From contig JAHJSF010000137.1 in assembly GCA_018830405.1 (NCBI GenBank), positions 1 to 5,891 of the forward strand: 5,891 bases of DNA, given 5' to 3'. Source of the DNA: Nitrospinota bacterium (GTDB taxonomy: Bacteria > Nitrospinota > Nitrospinia > UBA9942 > JAHJSF01). The position numbers and the translations under genes are program-made. Below the pieces are notes generated by a model. That model searched no databases and was not told the origin of the DNA. It was given only the letters and a program-made list of their open reading frames with translations. Positions 1 through 5,220 of the stretch are shown here, in pieces (position 1 is the stretch's first letter; each line of letters begins with the position of its first letter).

Positions 1-69
1 GGATGATAGCATAGGAGGGGGGGGAAATAAAGAATATATTGGAAAAAGAGAGGGGGATATCGGTGAGAA

Positions 70-354
70 TCAATCGGTCTCTATAGCCGAATCTATCCTC
101 CTTATAAGCTCTTCGATTTTATCCTCCATATCAAAGGAGAGGGGCATCCCTCCCTCCTTAATCTTAAACATTTCATCGGCAATGCTCATGGAGGTGAGTA
201 CGGCAACCTTCTGGGTAGAGGGTGTATTCGATTTTTCGTGGACCTCCCTCATCTTCTTATCCACAAAAGAGGCCAGGCGGGCGACATATTTAGGGTCGTA
301 GTCCGTTTTTATGGAGTAGGTAGCATTAAATATATTTATCTTTATCGGGTCCAT
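70..354 (-). CDS. zapA: Cell division protein ZapA
   Basis: This 94-residue protein fits the ZapA family, cytoplasmic FtsZ-ring-associated proteins that bundle FtsZ filaments at midcell. Visible family features are an N-terminal beta-strand pattern (IKINIFNATYSIK, residues 4-16), the LASFVDKKMREV helix (about 27-38) and the highly typical KVAVLTSMSIADE helix (about 49-61). A short charged helix (about 75-90) probably forms the dimerising coiled coil. The length is slightly below that of E. coli ZapA (about 109 residues), mainly through a shorter C-terminal helix. The ATG at 354 lies inside the end of the upstream zapB-like gene, which suggests translational coupling, and GGAGG/GGAG motifs precede it. 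The family call is confident; the role in division is known for the family rather than shown here. Confidence 0.9.
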   Translation of the reverse strand: MDPIKINIFNATYSIKTDYDPKYVARLASFVDKKMREVHEKSNTPSTQKVAVLTSMSIADEMFKIKEGGMPLSFDMEDKIEELIRRIDSAIETD

Positions 355-635
355 ATCAGCTCCGCCTCCATTTTTTCGACCTGCCCCAGAAGCACTTCTG
401 CCTTCCCCTTGACAAGAATCCTCTCTTTATTCAATCTATCTATATCCTTCTGCAACTGACTATTCTCTCTCCTAAGGGCAGCTATATCCCTTGAATTGTC
501 AGCCATGGAAACCAGTTGCTCCTCTAACCCCTTTATTTTCACATAAAGCTCGGCCTGCTCTTTTTTTTGCCTCTCAACAAACTCAACCAAGGCAATAATT
601 TTAGATTCAAGATGTTCAAATTGTTTAATTTCCAT
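342..635 (-). CDS. zapB: ZapB-like coiled-coil cell division protein
   Basis: This 97-residue, highly charged protein has no signal peptide or membrane segment and looks almost entirely alpha-helical. Heptad-like spacing of Leu/Ile/Val/Ala runs through it (LESKIIALVEFVERQ, LRRENSQLQKDIDRLNKER, AEVLLGQVEKMEAEL), indicating a long coiled coil with a break near residues 44-50 (MADNSRD). Such short coiled coils directly upstream of zapA are usually annotated as ZapB-like. E. coli ZapB (81 residues) bridges ZapA to chromosome-terminus proteins and stabilises the Z ring. The gene overlaps zapA by 13 nt, which supports a joint function. No Shine-Dalgarno motif precedes the ATG, and the predicted transcription start lies only a few bases upstream. 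The family call rests on low-complexity coiled-coil character plus context, so true homology to enterobacterial ZapB is uncertain. Confidence 0.72.
   Translation of the reverse strand: MEIKQFEHLESKIIALVEFVERQKKEQAELYVKIKGLEEQLVSMADNSRDIAALRRENSQLQKDIDRLNKERILVKGKAEVLLGQVEKMEAELIWTR
360..369 (-). promoter_or_regulatory. Ribosome binding site of zapA, inside the zapB-like gene
   Basis: On the minus strand a GGAGG (369-365) followed by a GGAG (363-360) lies 10 and 5 nt before the zapA ATG at 354. This is a clear Shine-Dalgarno region inside the coding sequence of the preceding gene. It supports the ATG at 354 as the start and coupled translation of the pair. Confidence 0.7.
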
Positions 636-644
636 ATTACTGCT

Positions 645-672
645 AATATATCACTCGTAGTTTTTGTGTCAA
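645..672 (-). promoter_or_regulatory. Sigma70-type promoter for the zapB-like/zapA operon
   Basis: Read on the minus strand, a perfect -35 hexamer TTGACA (672-667) is followed after 16 bp by TATATT (650-645), a 5/6 match to the -10 consensus. Transcription would be expected to start around 637-639, only 2-4 nt before the ATG of the zapB-like gene at 635. No Shine-Dalgarno motif is present, so the transcript would be leaderless or nearly so. The match is visual; no start site has been measured. Confidence 0.65.
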
Positions 673-693
673 CATAGCCTAGGTCACTATAAT
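664..693 (+). promoter_or_regulatory. Candidate promoter for coaD
   Basis: A consensus -10 hexamer TATAAT (688-693) sits 18 bp after TTGTGT (664-669), a weak 3/6 match to the -35 consensus. A start near position 700 would give a leader of about 52 nt before coaD. The -35 overlaps that of the opposite-strand zapB-like promoter, so the two would be back to back. The perfect -10 is the main support, in AT-rich DNA where chance matches are common. Confidence 0.4.
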
Positions 694-704
694 AAGGCTA
701 TGTT
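671..704. repeat. Perfect 10-bp inverted repeat in the divergent promoter region
   Basis: AACATAGCCT at 671-680 is exactly reverse-complementary to AGGCTATGTT at 695-704, separated by 14 bp that contain the TATAAT box of the candidate coaD promoter. The repeat also overlaps the -35 of the zapB-like promoter by 2 bp. This geometry would suit an operator bound by a dimeric regulator, or a transcribed hairpin. No known regulator site is recognised. A 12-bp palindrome (TTAATATATTAA, 704-715) follows directly. Confidence 0.6.
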
Positions 705-738
705 TAATATATTAAGACAAAGATACACTTACAAATTT

Positions 739-744
739 TAAAAT
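739..744 (+). promoter_or_regulatory. Candidate -10 element for leaderless coaD transcription
   Basis: TAAAAT (5/6 match to the -10 consensus) ends 7 nt before the coaD ATG at 752. If used, transcription would start at or next to the ATG, which would explain why coaD has no Shine-Dalgarno motif. No good -35 is seen at normal spacing (AAGACA at 714-719 is 19 bp away), and the region is AT-rich, so this is a weak alternative to the upstream promoter. Confidence 0.22.
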
Positions 745-751
745 ATTATAA

Positions 752-1252
752 ATGACAGATATATCTAATAGTACAACAGCCGTCTATCCGGGCACATTCG
801 ATCCGGTGACCAATGGTCATCTCGACCTCATAAATAGGGGGCTCAATATATTCGACAACCTTATAGTCGCCGTAGCCTACAATCCCCTTAAAAAACCGAT
901 ATTCTCGGTCGAGGAGAGGGTCGATTTCATAAAAGAGTCTACCAAAGATTTGGAGGGACTGACTGTCGTATCATTCGACGGCCTCCTGATAGACTTCATG
1001 AAAGAAAAGGGGTCGAATATTATCATCAAAGGTCTCAGGGCTATATCCGACTTCGAATACGAGCTACAGCTATCACTCATGAATCGTAAACTGGACAGCA
1101 GCATAGAAACAGTATTTATGATGCCGAGTGAGGAATACACCTTTCTGAGCTCCAAGATAATAAAGGAAGTAGCCTCCTTAGCCGGAAATGTCAGCGAAAT
1201 GGTGCCTGATGTTGTAGCCAAGGCCTTATGTAAAAAATTCAACCTAAAATAA
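752..1252 (+). CDS. coaD: Pantetheine-phosphate adenylyltransferase (PPAT)
   Basis: CoaD transfers AMP from ATP to 4'-phosphopantetheine to give dephospho-CoA, the penultimate step of CoA biosynthesis, in the cytoplasm. The 166-residue protein has the nucleotidyltransferase signature VYPGTFDPVTNGH (11-23), including the (T/H)xGH motif with catalytic His23. It also has the NPLKKP loop (44-49), the KGLR motif (93-96, Lys where E. coli has Arg88, a variation I recall from mycobacterial CoaD), FEYELQ (101-106) and the C-terminal LSSKIIKEVA motif (132-141) that contacts ATP. The length is normal for the family apart from about five extra N-terminal residues. The start is well fixed: a TAA lies immediately upstream in frame and no other start codon occurs before the YPGTFDP motif. 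No Shine-Dalgarno motif is visible. An aminotransferase gene follows after 38 nt, probably in the same transcript. Confidence 0.95.
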   Translation: MTDISNSTTAVYPGTFDPVTNGHLDLINRGLNIFDNLIVAVAYNPLKKPIFSVEERVDFIKESTKDLEGLTVVSFDGLLIDFMKEKGSNIIIKGLRAISDFEYELQLSLMNRKLDSSIETVFMMPSEEYTFLSSKIIKEVASLAGNVSEMVPDVVAKALCKKFNLK

Positions 1253-1290
1253 TGGGCTGTTATATCAAACATTCAAAACAGGATATTTAA

Positions 1291-2484
1291 ATGAAACTTA
1301 CCAGACGGATACAGAGCATTAAACCATCGCCAACCCTCGAACTTAGCGCCAAGGTCGGGGCACTCAAGGCTGAGGGGAAAGATATAATCGGATTTGCCGC
1401 CGGAGAACCTGATTTCGATACGCCGGACAATATAAAAGAGGCGGCAGTCATCGCCCTCCGACAGGGGAAGACTATTTACACCGCTGTATCAGGGATACCG
1501 GAGCTAAAGGATGCTATTACAGCCAAATTGAAAAGGGATAACGGGGTCTCTTATAAGAGAGAAGAGATTATCGTCTCCTGCGGGGCCAAACACTCCCTCT
1601 ACAACATAGCCATGACTATCTTAGAAGAAGGGGATGACGTAATTATCCCAGCCCCCTATTGGGTGTCATACATAGATATAGTATGTCTAACCGGCGCTAC
1701 CCCTGTCATCGTCGAAACAACCAAGGAATCCGGTTTTAGACTATCTCCAGAGCAGTTTGCGGCCGCTATAACCCCAAGGACCAGGGCCATTTTTCTAAAC
1801 TACCCCAATAATCCGACCGGGGCTACATATACCAGAGAACAGCTCCAGGAACTGGCCAGGATAGCGGTCAAGAATGAAATAATGATTATCTCGGATGAGG
1901 TGTATGAAAAGATTATCTACACCCCCGAACCGCATGTCAGCATAGCCTCGCTGGGTGAAGACGTTAAGGATTTCACCATTACCGTCAACAGTCTATCCAA
2001 GACTTATTCTATGACCGGTTGGAGGATAGGATATGCCGCGGCCAATAAAAAGTTAGTCAGCGCCATGACCAATATCCAGAGCCAGAGCACCTCCAATCCT
2101 ACATCAATAGCCCAATATGCGTCTGTCGAAGCCCTCAACGGCCCGCAGGATACAATAGAAAGCCGGAGGCTGGAATTTGAAAAGCGTAAGGATTATATCC
2201 TTAAAAGGATAGAGACGATACCGGGGGTAACCTGCGACAATCCGGACGGCACCTTCTATATCTTCGCTGATTTTTCGGCCCACTACGATAAAAAACATAA
2301 CGGCCTTAATATAGACAACTCGGTAAAGATGGCCGGGTTCCTCCTTGAAGAGGGGAACGTAGCGCTTGTCCCGGGTATCGCCTTTGGCAACGACTCCTGC
2401 CTTAGGCTAACCTTCGCCAGCTCAATCGAGACAATAAAAGAAGGTTTGGACAGGATTAATAATACCCTAAAGAGGTTGGAGTAA
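1291..2484 (+). CDS. aspC: Class I PLP aminotransferase, aspartate/prephenate type
   Basis: This 397-residue fold-type I aminotransferase closely resembles the Thermus/Rhizobium 1-beta aspartate aminotransferases. Visible residues are Trp124 in APYWVSY (cofactor stacking), Asn174 in NYPNNPTG, Asp202 and Tyr205 in SDEVYE, the Schiff-base Lys237 in NSLSK, Arg245 in MTGWRIGY (phosphate contact) and Arg372 in LRLTFA (substrate alpha-carboxylate). The expected reaction is aspartate plus 2-oxoglutarate to oxaloacetate plus glutamate. Many 1-beta enzymes also transaminate prephenate to arogenate. Lys11 in the IKPSPTLELSAKV segment aligns with Lys12 of the Rhizobium and Thermus enzymes, a residue I recall being linked to prephenate activity, so dual function is plausible. 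An AGGA motif 7 nt upstream supports the ATG. The gene lies 38 nt after coaD and 138 nt before trpF. Substrate choice is inferred. Confidence 0.9.
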   Translation: MKLTRRIQSIKPSPTLELSAKVGALKAEGKDIIGFAAGEPDFDTPDNIKEAAVIALRQGKTIYTAVSGIPELKDAITAKLKRDNGVSYKREEIIVSCGAKHSLYNIAMTILEEGDDVIIPAPYWVSYIDIVCLTGATPVIVETTKESGFRLSPEQFAAAITPRTRAIFLNYPNNPTGATYTREQLQELARIAVKNEIMIISDEVYEKIIYTPEPHVSIASLGEDVKDFTITVNSLSKTYSMTGWRIGYAAANKKLVSAMTNIQSQSTSNPTSIAQYASVEALNGPQDTIESRRLEFEKRKDYILKRIETIPGVTCDNPDGTFYIFADFSAHYDKKHNGLNIDNSVKMAGFLLEEGNVALVPGIAFGNDSCLRLTFASSIETIKEGLDRINNTLKRLE

Positions 2485-2530
2485 TCGGTTTTCAGCTCCT
2501 CATACCGTTAGAATAATAGAAATAATCACA

Positions 2531-2545
2531 CAAAGAACGCAAAGA
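2531..2545. repeat. Short direct repeat CAAAGA-ACG-CAAAGA
   Basis: Two CAAAGA units (2531-2536, 2540-2545) are separated by ACG in the gap between the aminotransferase gene and trpF. From memory, similar GCAAAGAACGCAAAG-type strings recur in intergenic DNA of several environmental bacteria, so this may be a remnant of a dispersed repeat. A unit this short could also occur by chance. Confidence 0.3.
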
Positions 2546-2557
2546 TGAATGGGAAAC

Positions 2558-2597
2558 AACCCCCTATCCCCCTTTGTTAAGGGGGAATAGGGGGGTT
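2558..2597. repeat. C-rich/G-rich imperfect palindrome, likely a dispersed intergenic repeat
   Basis: The left arm reads AA-CCCCC-TAT-CCCCC-TT (2558-2574) and pairs with AA-GGGGG-AATA-GGGGGG-TT (2579-2597) around a four-base TGTT loop, with one extra base in each of two places on the right arm. It would fold into a stable hairpin in RNA or single-stranded DNA. No T-run follows on either strand, so it is not a standard intrinsic terminator. CCCCCTTTGTTAAGGGGG-type palindromes are, from memory, widespread intergenic repeats (REP/MITE-like) in uncultured and deltaproteobacterial genomes. Only one copy lies in this window, so dispersal cannot be shown here. It occupies the only sizeable gap between the aminotransferase and trp genes. 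Confidence 0.6.
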
Positions 2598-2604
2598 ATG
2601 CAAT

Positions 2605-2609
2605 GGAGG
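2605..2609 (+). promoter_or_regulatory. Ribosome binding site of trpF
   Basis: GGAGG lies 13 nt before the trpF ATG at 2623, somewhat farther than the usual 5-9 nt. It begins 8 nt after the G-rich palindrome arm ends, so folding of that palindrome could affect access to it. No alternative in-frame start upstream fits better. Confidence 0.5.
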
Positions 2610-2622
2610 CTGTCACACTATT

Positions 2623-3237
2623 ATGACCAAGATTAAGATATGCGGAATCACCAACCTTGCTGATGCAGAGGCGGCCATTGAGTTTGGGGCAGATGCCCTC
2701 GGCTTTATCTTCTACTCCAAAAGTCCCCGCTGTATAGACACAATTAAAGCCAAGGAGATTATAGCCTCTCTCCCCCCCTTCATAACTACGGTTGGAGTAT
2801 TTGTCAATCATGATAAGACCTTTATAGATAAGATAGTAAAAGAATGCGGACTTGGTGTAGTACAATTGCATGGCAATGAAACGGCCGATTTTTGCTCCTC
2901 CATAGAAAAGAAGGTCATAAAGGGGGTAAGGATAAAGAGCGCAGCTGACCTGACTCACTTGGCCGGTTATAAGGTAGACGCCATTCTTATAGATTCATGC
3001 CGGAGGGAAGATTACACCCTCCCCACATCCCCATTTGATTGGGACCTGGCCATAAAGGTCAAAAGTCTGGGGAGAATCATATTGGCCGGCGGACTGAATG
3101 AGGATAATGTTGCCGAGGCAATCAAAAGGGTTGCCCCCTACGCCGTTGATGTCTGCAGCGGGATAGAAAAAGAACCTGGCAAAAAGAATATTGATAAGAT
3201 GAAAAAATTTATTCAAGAGGTAAGGAATATTGGCTGA
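2623..3237 (+). CDS. trpF: Phosphoribosylanthranilate isomerase
   Basis: TrpF catalyses the Amadori rearrangement of N-(5'-phosphoribosyl)anthranilate to the ribulosyl form (CdRP) in tryptophan synthesis, as a monofunctional TIM barrel of normal length (204 residues). The catalytic base Cys7 in KICGIT and the acid Asp124 in ILIDS are present. So are [16 protein letters not shown] (21-36), QLHG (81-84) and the phosphate-binding ends LAGGLN (154-159) and VDVCSGIE (175-182). Two departures stand out. The segment after Asp124 normally carries GG[S/T]G before FDW (138-140) but here reads [13 protein letters not shown], and Cys178 replaces the usual Ser in VDVSSG. The frame is intact across both places, and I found no local frameshift explanation. 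trpB starts within its last codons. Identity is secure; full activity is likely but the altered loop deserves testing. Confidence 0.93.
   Translation: MTKIKICGITNLADAEAAIEFGADALGFIFYSKSPRCIDTIKAKEIIASLPPFITTVGVFVNHDKTFIDKIVKECGLGVVQLHGNETADFCSSIEKKVIKGVRIKSAADLTHLAGYKVDAILIDSCRREDYTLPTSPFDWDLAIKVKSLGRIILAGGLNEDNVAEAIKRVAPYAVDVCSGIEKEPGKKNIDKMKKFIQEVRNIG
3216..3221 (+). promoter_or_regulatory. Ribosome binding site deciding the TTG start of trpB
   Basis: AGAGGT lies 8 nt before the TTG at 3230, inside the end of trpF. This spacing supports initiation at the non-ATG codon. No ATG or GTG lies in frame between this motif and the conserved FGIFGGRYV segment. Confidence 0.6.
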
Positions 3238-4420
3238 GACACCTGACAGCAGAGGAAGGTTTGGGATATTTGGGGGAAGGTATGTCATAGAGACCTTGGT
3301 CCCCGCCTTAGACCAGTTGGAAAGAGTCTACAATGAAGCCTGCCTGGATGAGACATTTCATAAAACCCTGGCCCACTACCTTAAAGAGTATGCCGGACGG
3401 CCAACGCCACTTCATTTTGCCGAGAGGCTAACCGAAAGACTTGGCGGGGCAAAGATATACCTGAAGAGGGAAGACCTCTGCCATACCGGTTCACACAAGC
3501 TGAACAATACCCTCGGTCAGATACTCTTGGCCAAAAGGATGGGGAAAAAGAGGGTAATAGCTGAAACGGGGGCCGGACAGCATGGCGTAGCCACGGCGAC
3601 CGTAGCCGCCCTGTTCGGACTTGAGTGTGAAATATTTATGGGGGCGGAGGATATCGAGAGACAGAGCCTTAATGTCTTCAGGATGAAACTCCTCGGGGCC
3701 AAGGTAACGCCCGTAACAACGGGAACAAAGACCTTAAAGGATGCCACCAGCGAGGCACTGCGGGATTGGATATCAACCGTCAACAATACTCATTATGTTA
3801 TCGGTTCCGTTGTCGGGCCGCGACCATACCCGCGAATGGTCAGGGATTTTCAATCGGTAATAGGGGAAGAGACCAAGGTGGATATCCTGACCAAGGAGGG
3901 GAGACTCCCCGACTATCTTGTGGCCTGTGTCGGAGGGGGGAGTAATTCAATAGGGATGTTCCACCCCTTCTTCAATGACAAAGATGTTAAGTTTATAGGG
4001 GTTGAGGCGGCCGGCTACGGTCTGGATACGGATAAGCATGGAGCCTCACTCAACAAGGGTCGTCCCGGGGTTCTGCACGGGAATATGAGTTATCTCCTTC
4101 AGGATAAAGATGGTCAGATACAGGAGGCCCACTCCATATCAGCCGGACTCGATTATCCTGGTGTTGGTCCAGAACATAGTCACTACAAGGATATCGGACG
4201 GGGAGAGTATGTGGCCGTAACCGATAAAGAAGCCGTTGACGCCTTTAAACTCCTGTCTGAGGTGGAAGGGATAATACCGGCCTTAGAGAGCGCTCACGCC
4301 ATTGCCTACACCCTAAAACTCGCCCCTACTTTAAACAAAGATAATATTATTGTGGTCTGTCTCTCCGGACGAGGTGACAAAGATGTTGACCAGGTATCAA
4401 AGATTATGGGGGAGATATAG
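3230..4420 (+). CDS. trpB: Tryptophan synthase beta subunit
   Basis: TrpB condenses indole with serine to form tryptophan as the PLP half of the alpha2-beta2 tryptophan synthase complex. At 396 residues it is the usual TrpB1 length. It carries FGIFGGRYV (11-19), the PLP lysine Lys90 in HTGSHKLNN (85-93), catalytic Glu112 in [11 protein letters not shown] (111-121), the phosphate cup GGGSNS (235-240), Asp308 in [10 protein letters not shown] (307-316; the residue matching Salmonella Asp305) and Ser379 in CLSGRGDKD (377-385), which contacts the PLP ring nitrogen. The start is a TTG overlapping the last 8 bases of trpF, chosen because a good Shine-Dalgarno motif precedes it and no other start fits the N-terminus. 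The stop overlaps the trpA GTG by one base. All key residues are intact. Confidence 0.96.
   Translation: MAETPDSRGRFGIFGGRYVIETLVPALDQLERVYNEACLDETFHKTLAHYLKEYAGRPTPLHFAERLTERLGGAKIYLKREDLCHTGSHKLNNTLGQILLAKRMGKKRVIAETGAGQHGVATATVAALFGLECEIFMGAEDIERQSLNVFRMKLLGAKVTPVTTGTKTLKDATSEALRDWISTVNNTHYVIGSVVGPRPYPRMVRDFQSVIGEETKVDILTKEGRLPDYLVACVGGGSNSIGMFHPFFNDKDVKFIGVEAAGYGLDTDKHGASLNKGRPGVLHGNMSYLLQDKDGQIQEAHSISAGLDYPGVGPEHSHYKDIGRGEYVAVTDKEAVDAFKLLSEVEGIIPALESAHAIAYTLKLAPTLNKDNIIVVCLSGRGDKDVDQVSKIMGEI
4408..4414 (+). promoter_or_regulatory. Ribosome binding site deciding the GTG start of trpA
   Basis: GGGGGAG ends 5 nt before the GTG at 4420, within the last codons of trpB. The TAGTG junction lets a ribosome ending trpB restart on trpA, which fits the equal subunit ratio needed by the synthase complex. 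Confidence 0.6.
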
Positions 4421-5208
4421 TGAGCAGGATAGGAGAGGCCTTTAAGAAGAGTAACGGGAAGAAGCTGCTCATCCCCTTTATAACCGCCGGGGACCCTGAC
4501 TTGGATACCACCATTGAGATTATCGAGGTGATGGTCAAGAATGGGGCGGATATGATAGAGCTTGGCATTCCCTTCTCCGATCCACTAGCGGATGGGGCGA
4601 CCATACAGCGCTCCTACAATCGGGCCCTCAAGAAGGGGATATCTCTCAGAAAAATCATAGCCGCCATTCCTAAGATAAGGCAAAAGACCTCAGTCCCGAT
4701 TATACTGATGTCGAGCTACAACCTTATCTACAGTTATGGTGATGAGGCCTTGGTCAGAGATGCCTCAAAAGCAGGGGTGGACGGGCTGATAATTCCCGAC
4801 CTTCTCCCCGAGGATGCGGATGAACTAATATCTTACGGTCAAAAATATGGGGTGGATACAATATTCCTAACCGCCCCGACAAGCAACGAGGAACGGATAA
4901 AACTTGTCGCCCAAAGAAGCAGCGGTTTTATCTATCACATCTCATTGGCCGGAATAACCGGAACAAAGTCAGCTGTAGCCGCAGAAGTAAAAGCGGGGAT
5001 TGAAAGGGTTAAAGAATTCTCCGACACCCCTGTAGCTGTAGGATTCGGTATCTCCACCCCTGAACAGGCCGGAAAAATATCAGGCTATGCCGATGCAATA
5101 ATTGTGGGGAGTGCCAACGTTAAGATTGTTGAAGAGAATATAAATGATAAAGAATTGATGCTCAAAAAAGTTGGAAATTTTATAGCCAAGCTGAAAAAAG
5201 AAATATAG
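4420..5208 (+). CDS. trpA: Tryptophan synthase alpha subunit
   Basis: TrpA cleaves indole-3-glycerol phosphate to indole and glyceraldehyde 3-phosphate and channels the indole to TrpB. The 262-residue TIM-barrel protein has normal family length. The signature IELGIPFSDPLADGATIQ (46-63) carries catalytic Glu47 and Asp58, matching Salmonella Glu49 and Asp60. The active-site lid loop 6 is seen as SLAGITGTK (175-183), preceded by Tyr172. The phosphate-binding elements VAVGFGIS (205-212) and IIVGSA (227-232) are present. The PIILMSSYN and GLIIPDLLPEDADEL segments are typical. The GTG start overlaps the trpB stop by one base and has a Shine-Dalgarno motif 5 nt upstream. A phosphodiesterase-like gene begins 12 nt after the stop. 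Nothing essential appears missing. Confidence 0.96.
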   Translation: MSRIGEAFKKSNGKKLLIPFITAGDPDLDTTIEIIEVMVKNGADMIELGIPFSDPLADGATIQRSYNRALKKGISLRKIIAAIPKIRQKTSVPIILMSSYNLIYSYGDEALVRDASKAGVDGLIIPDLLPEDADELISYGQKYGVDTIFLTAPTSNEERIKLVAQRSSGFIYHISLAGITGTKSAVAAEVKAGIERVKEFSDTPVAVGFGISTPEQAGKISGYADAIIVGSANVKIVEENINDKELMLKKVGNFIAKLKKEI

Positions 5209-5220
5209 AATACCCCTATC

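Noticed and set aside
17-24. Run of eight G as a phase-variable slippery tract
   Set aside because: It lies outside any visible coding sequence, and no promoter spacing that it would change is convincing.
877-1272. Long open frame opposite coaD
   Set aside because: It lies entirely antisense to a clear coaD gene, has no recognisable domain and shows composition typical of a shadow frame.
2509-2514. TAGAAT as a -10 box of a trpF promoter
   Set aside because: The hexamer is a 5/6 match but no acceptable -35 lies 16-19 bp upstream, and the surrounding DNA is AT-rich.
2558-2597. Intrinsic terminator after the aminotransferase gene
   Set aside because: The hairpin is strong but no T-run follows on either strand, so a repeat is the better explanation.
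2598-2636. Tiny 12-codon ORF ([12 protein letters not shown]) overlapping the trpF start, as a possible trp leader peptide
   Set aside because: It has only one Trp codon, no well-spaced ribosome site of its own (the G-run ends 2 nt before the ATG) and no terminator/antiterminator pair follows. It most likely arises by chance.
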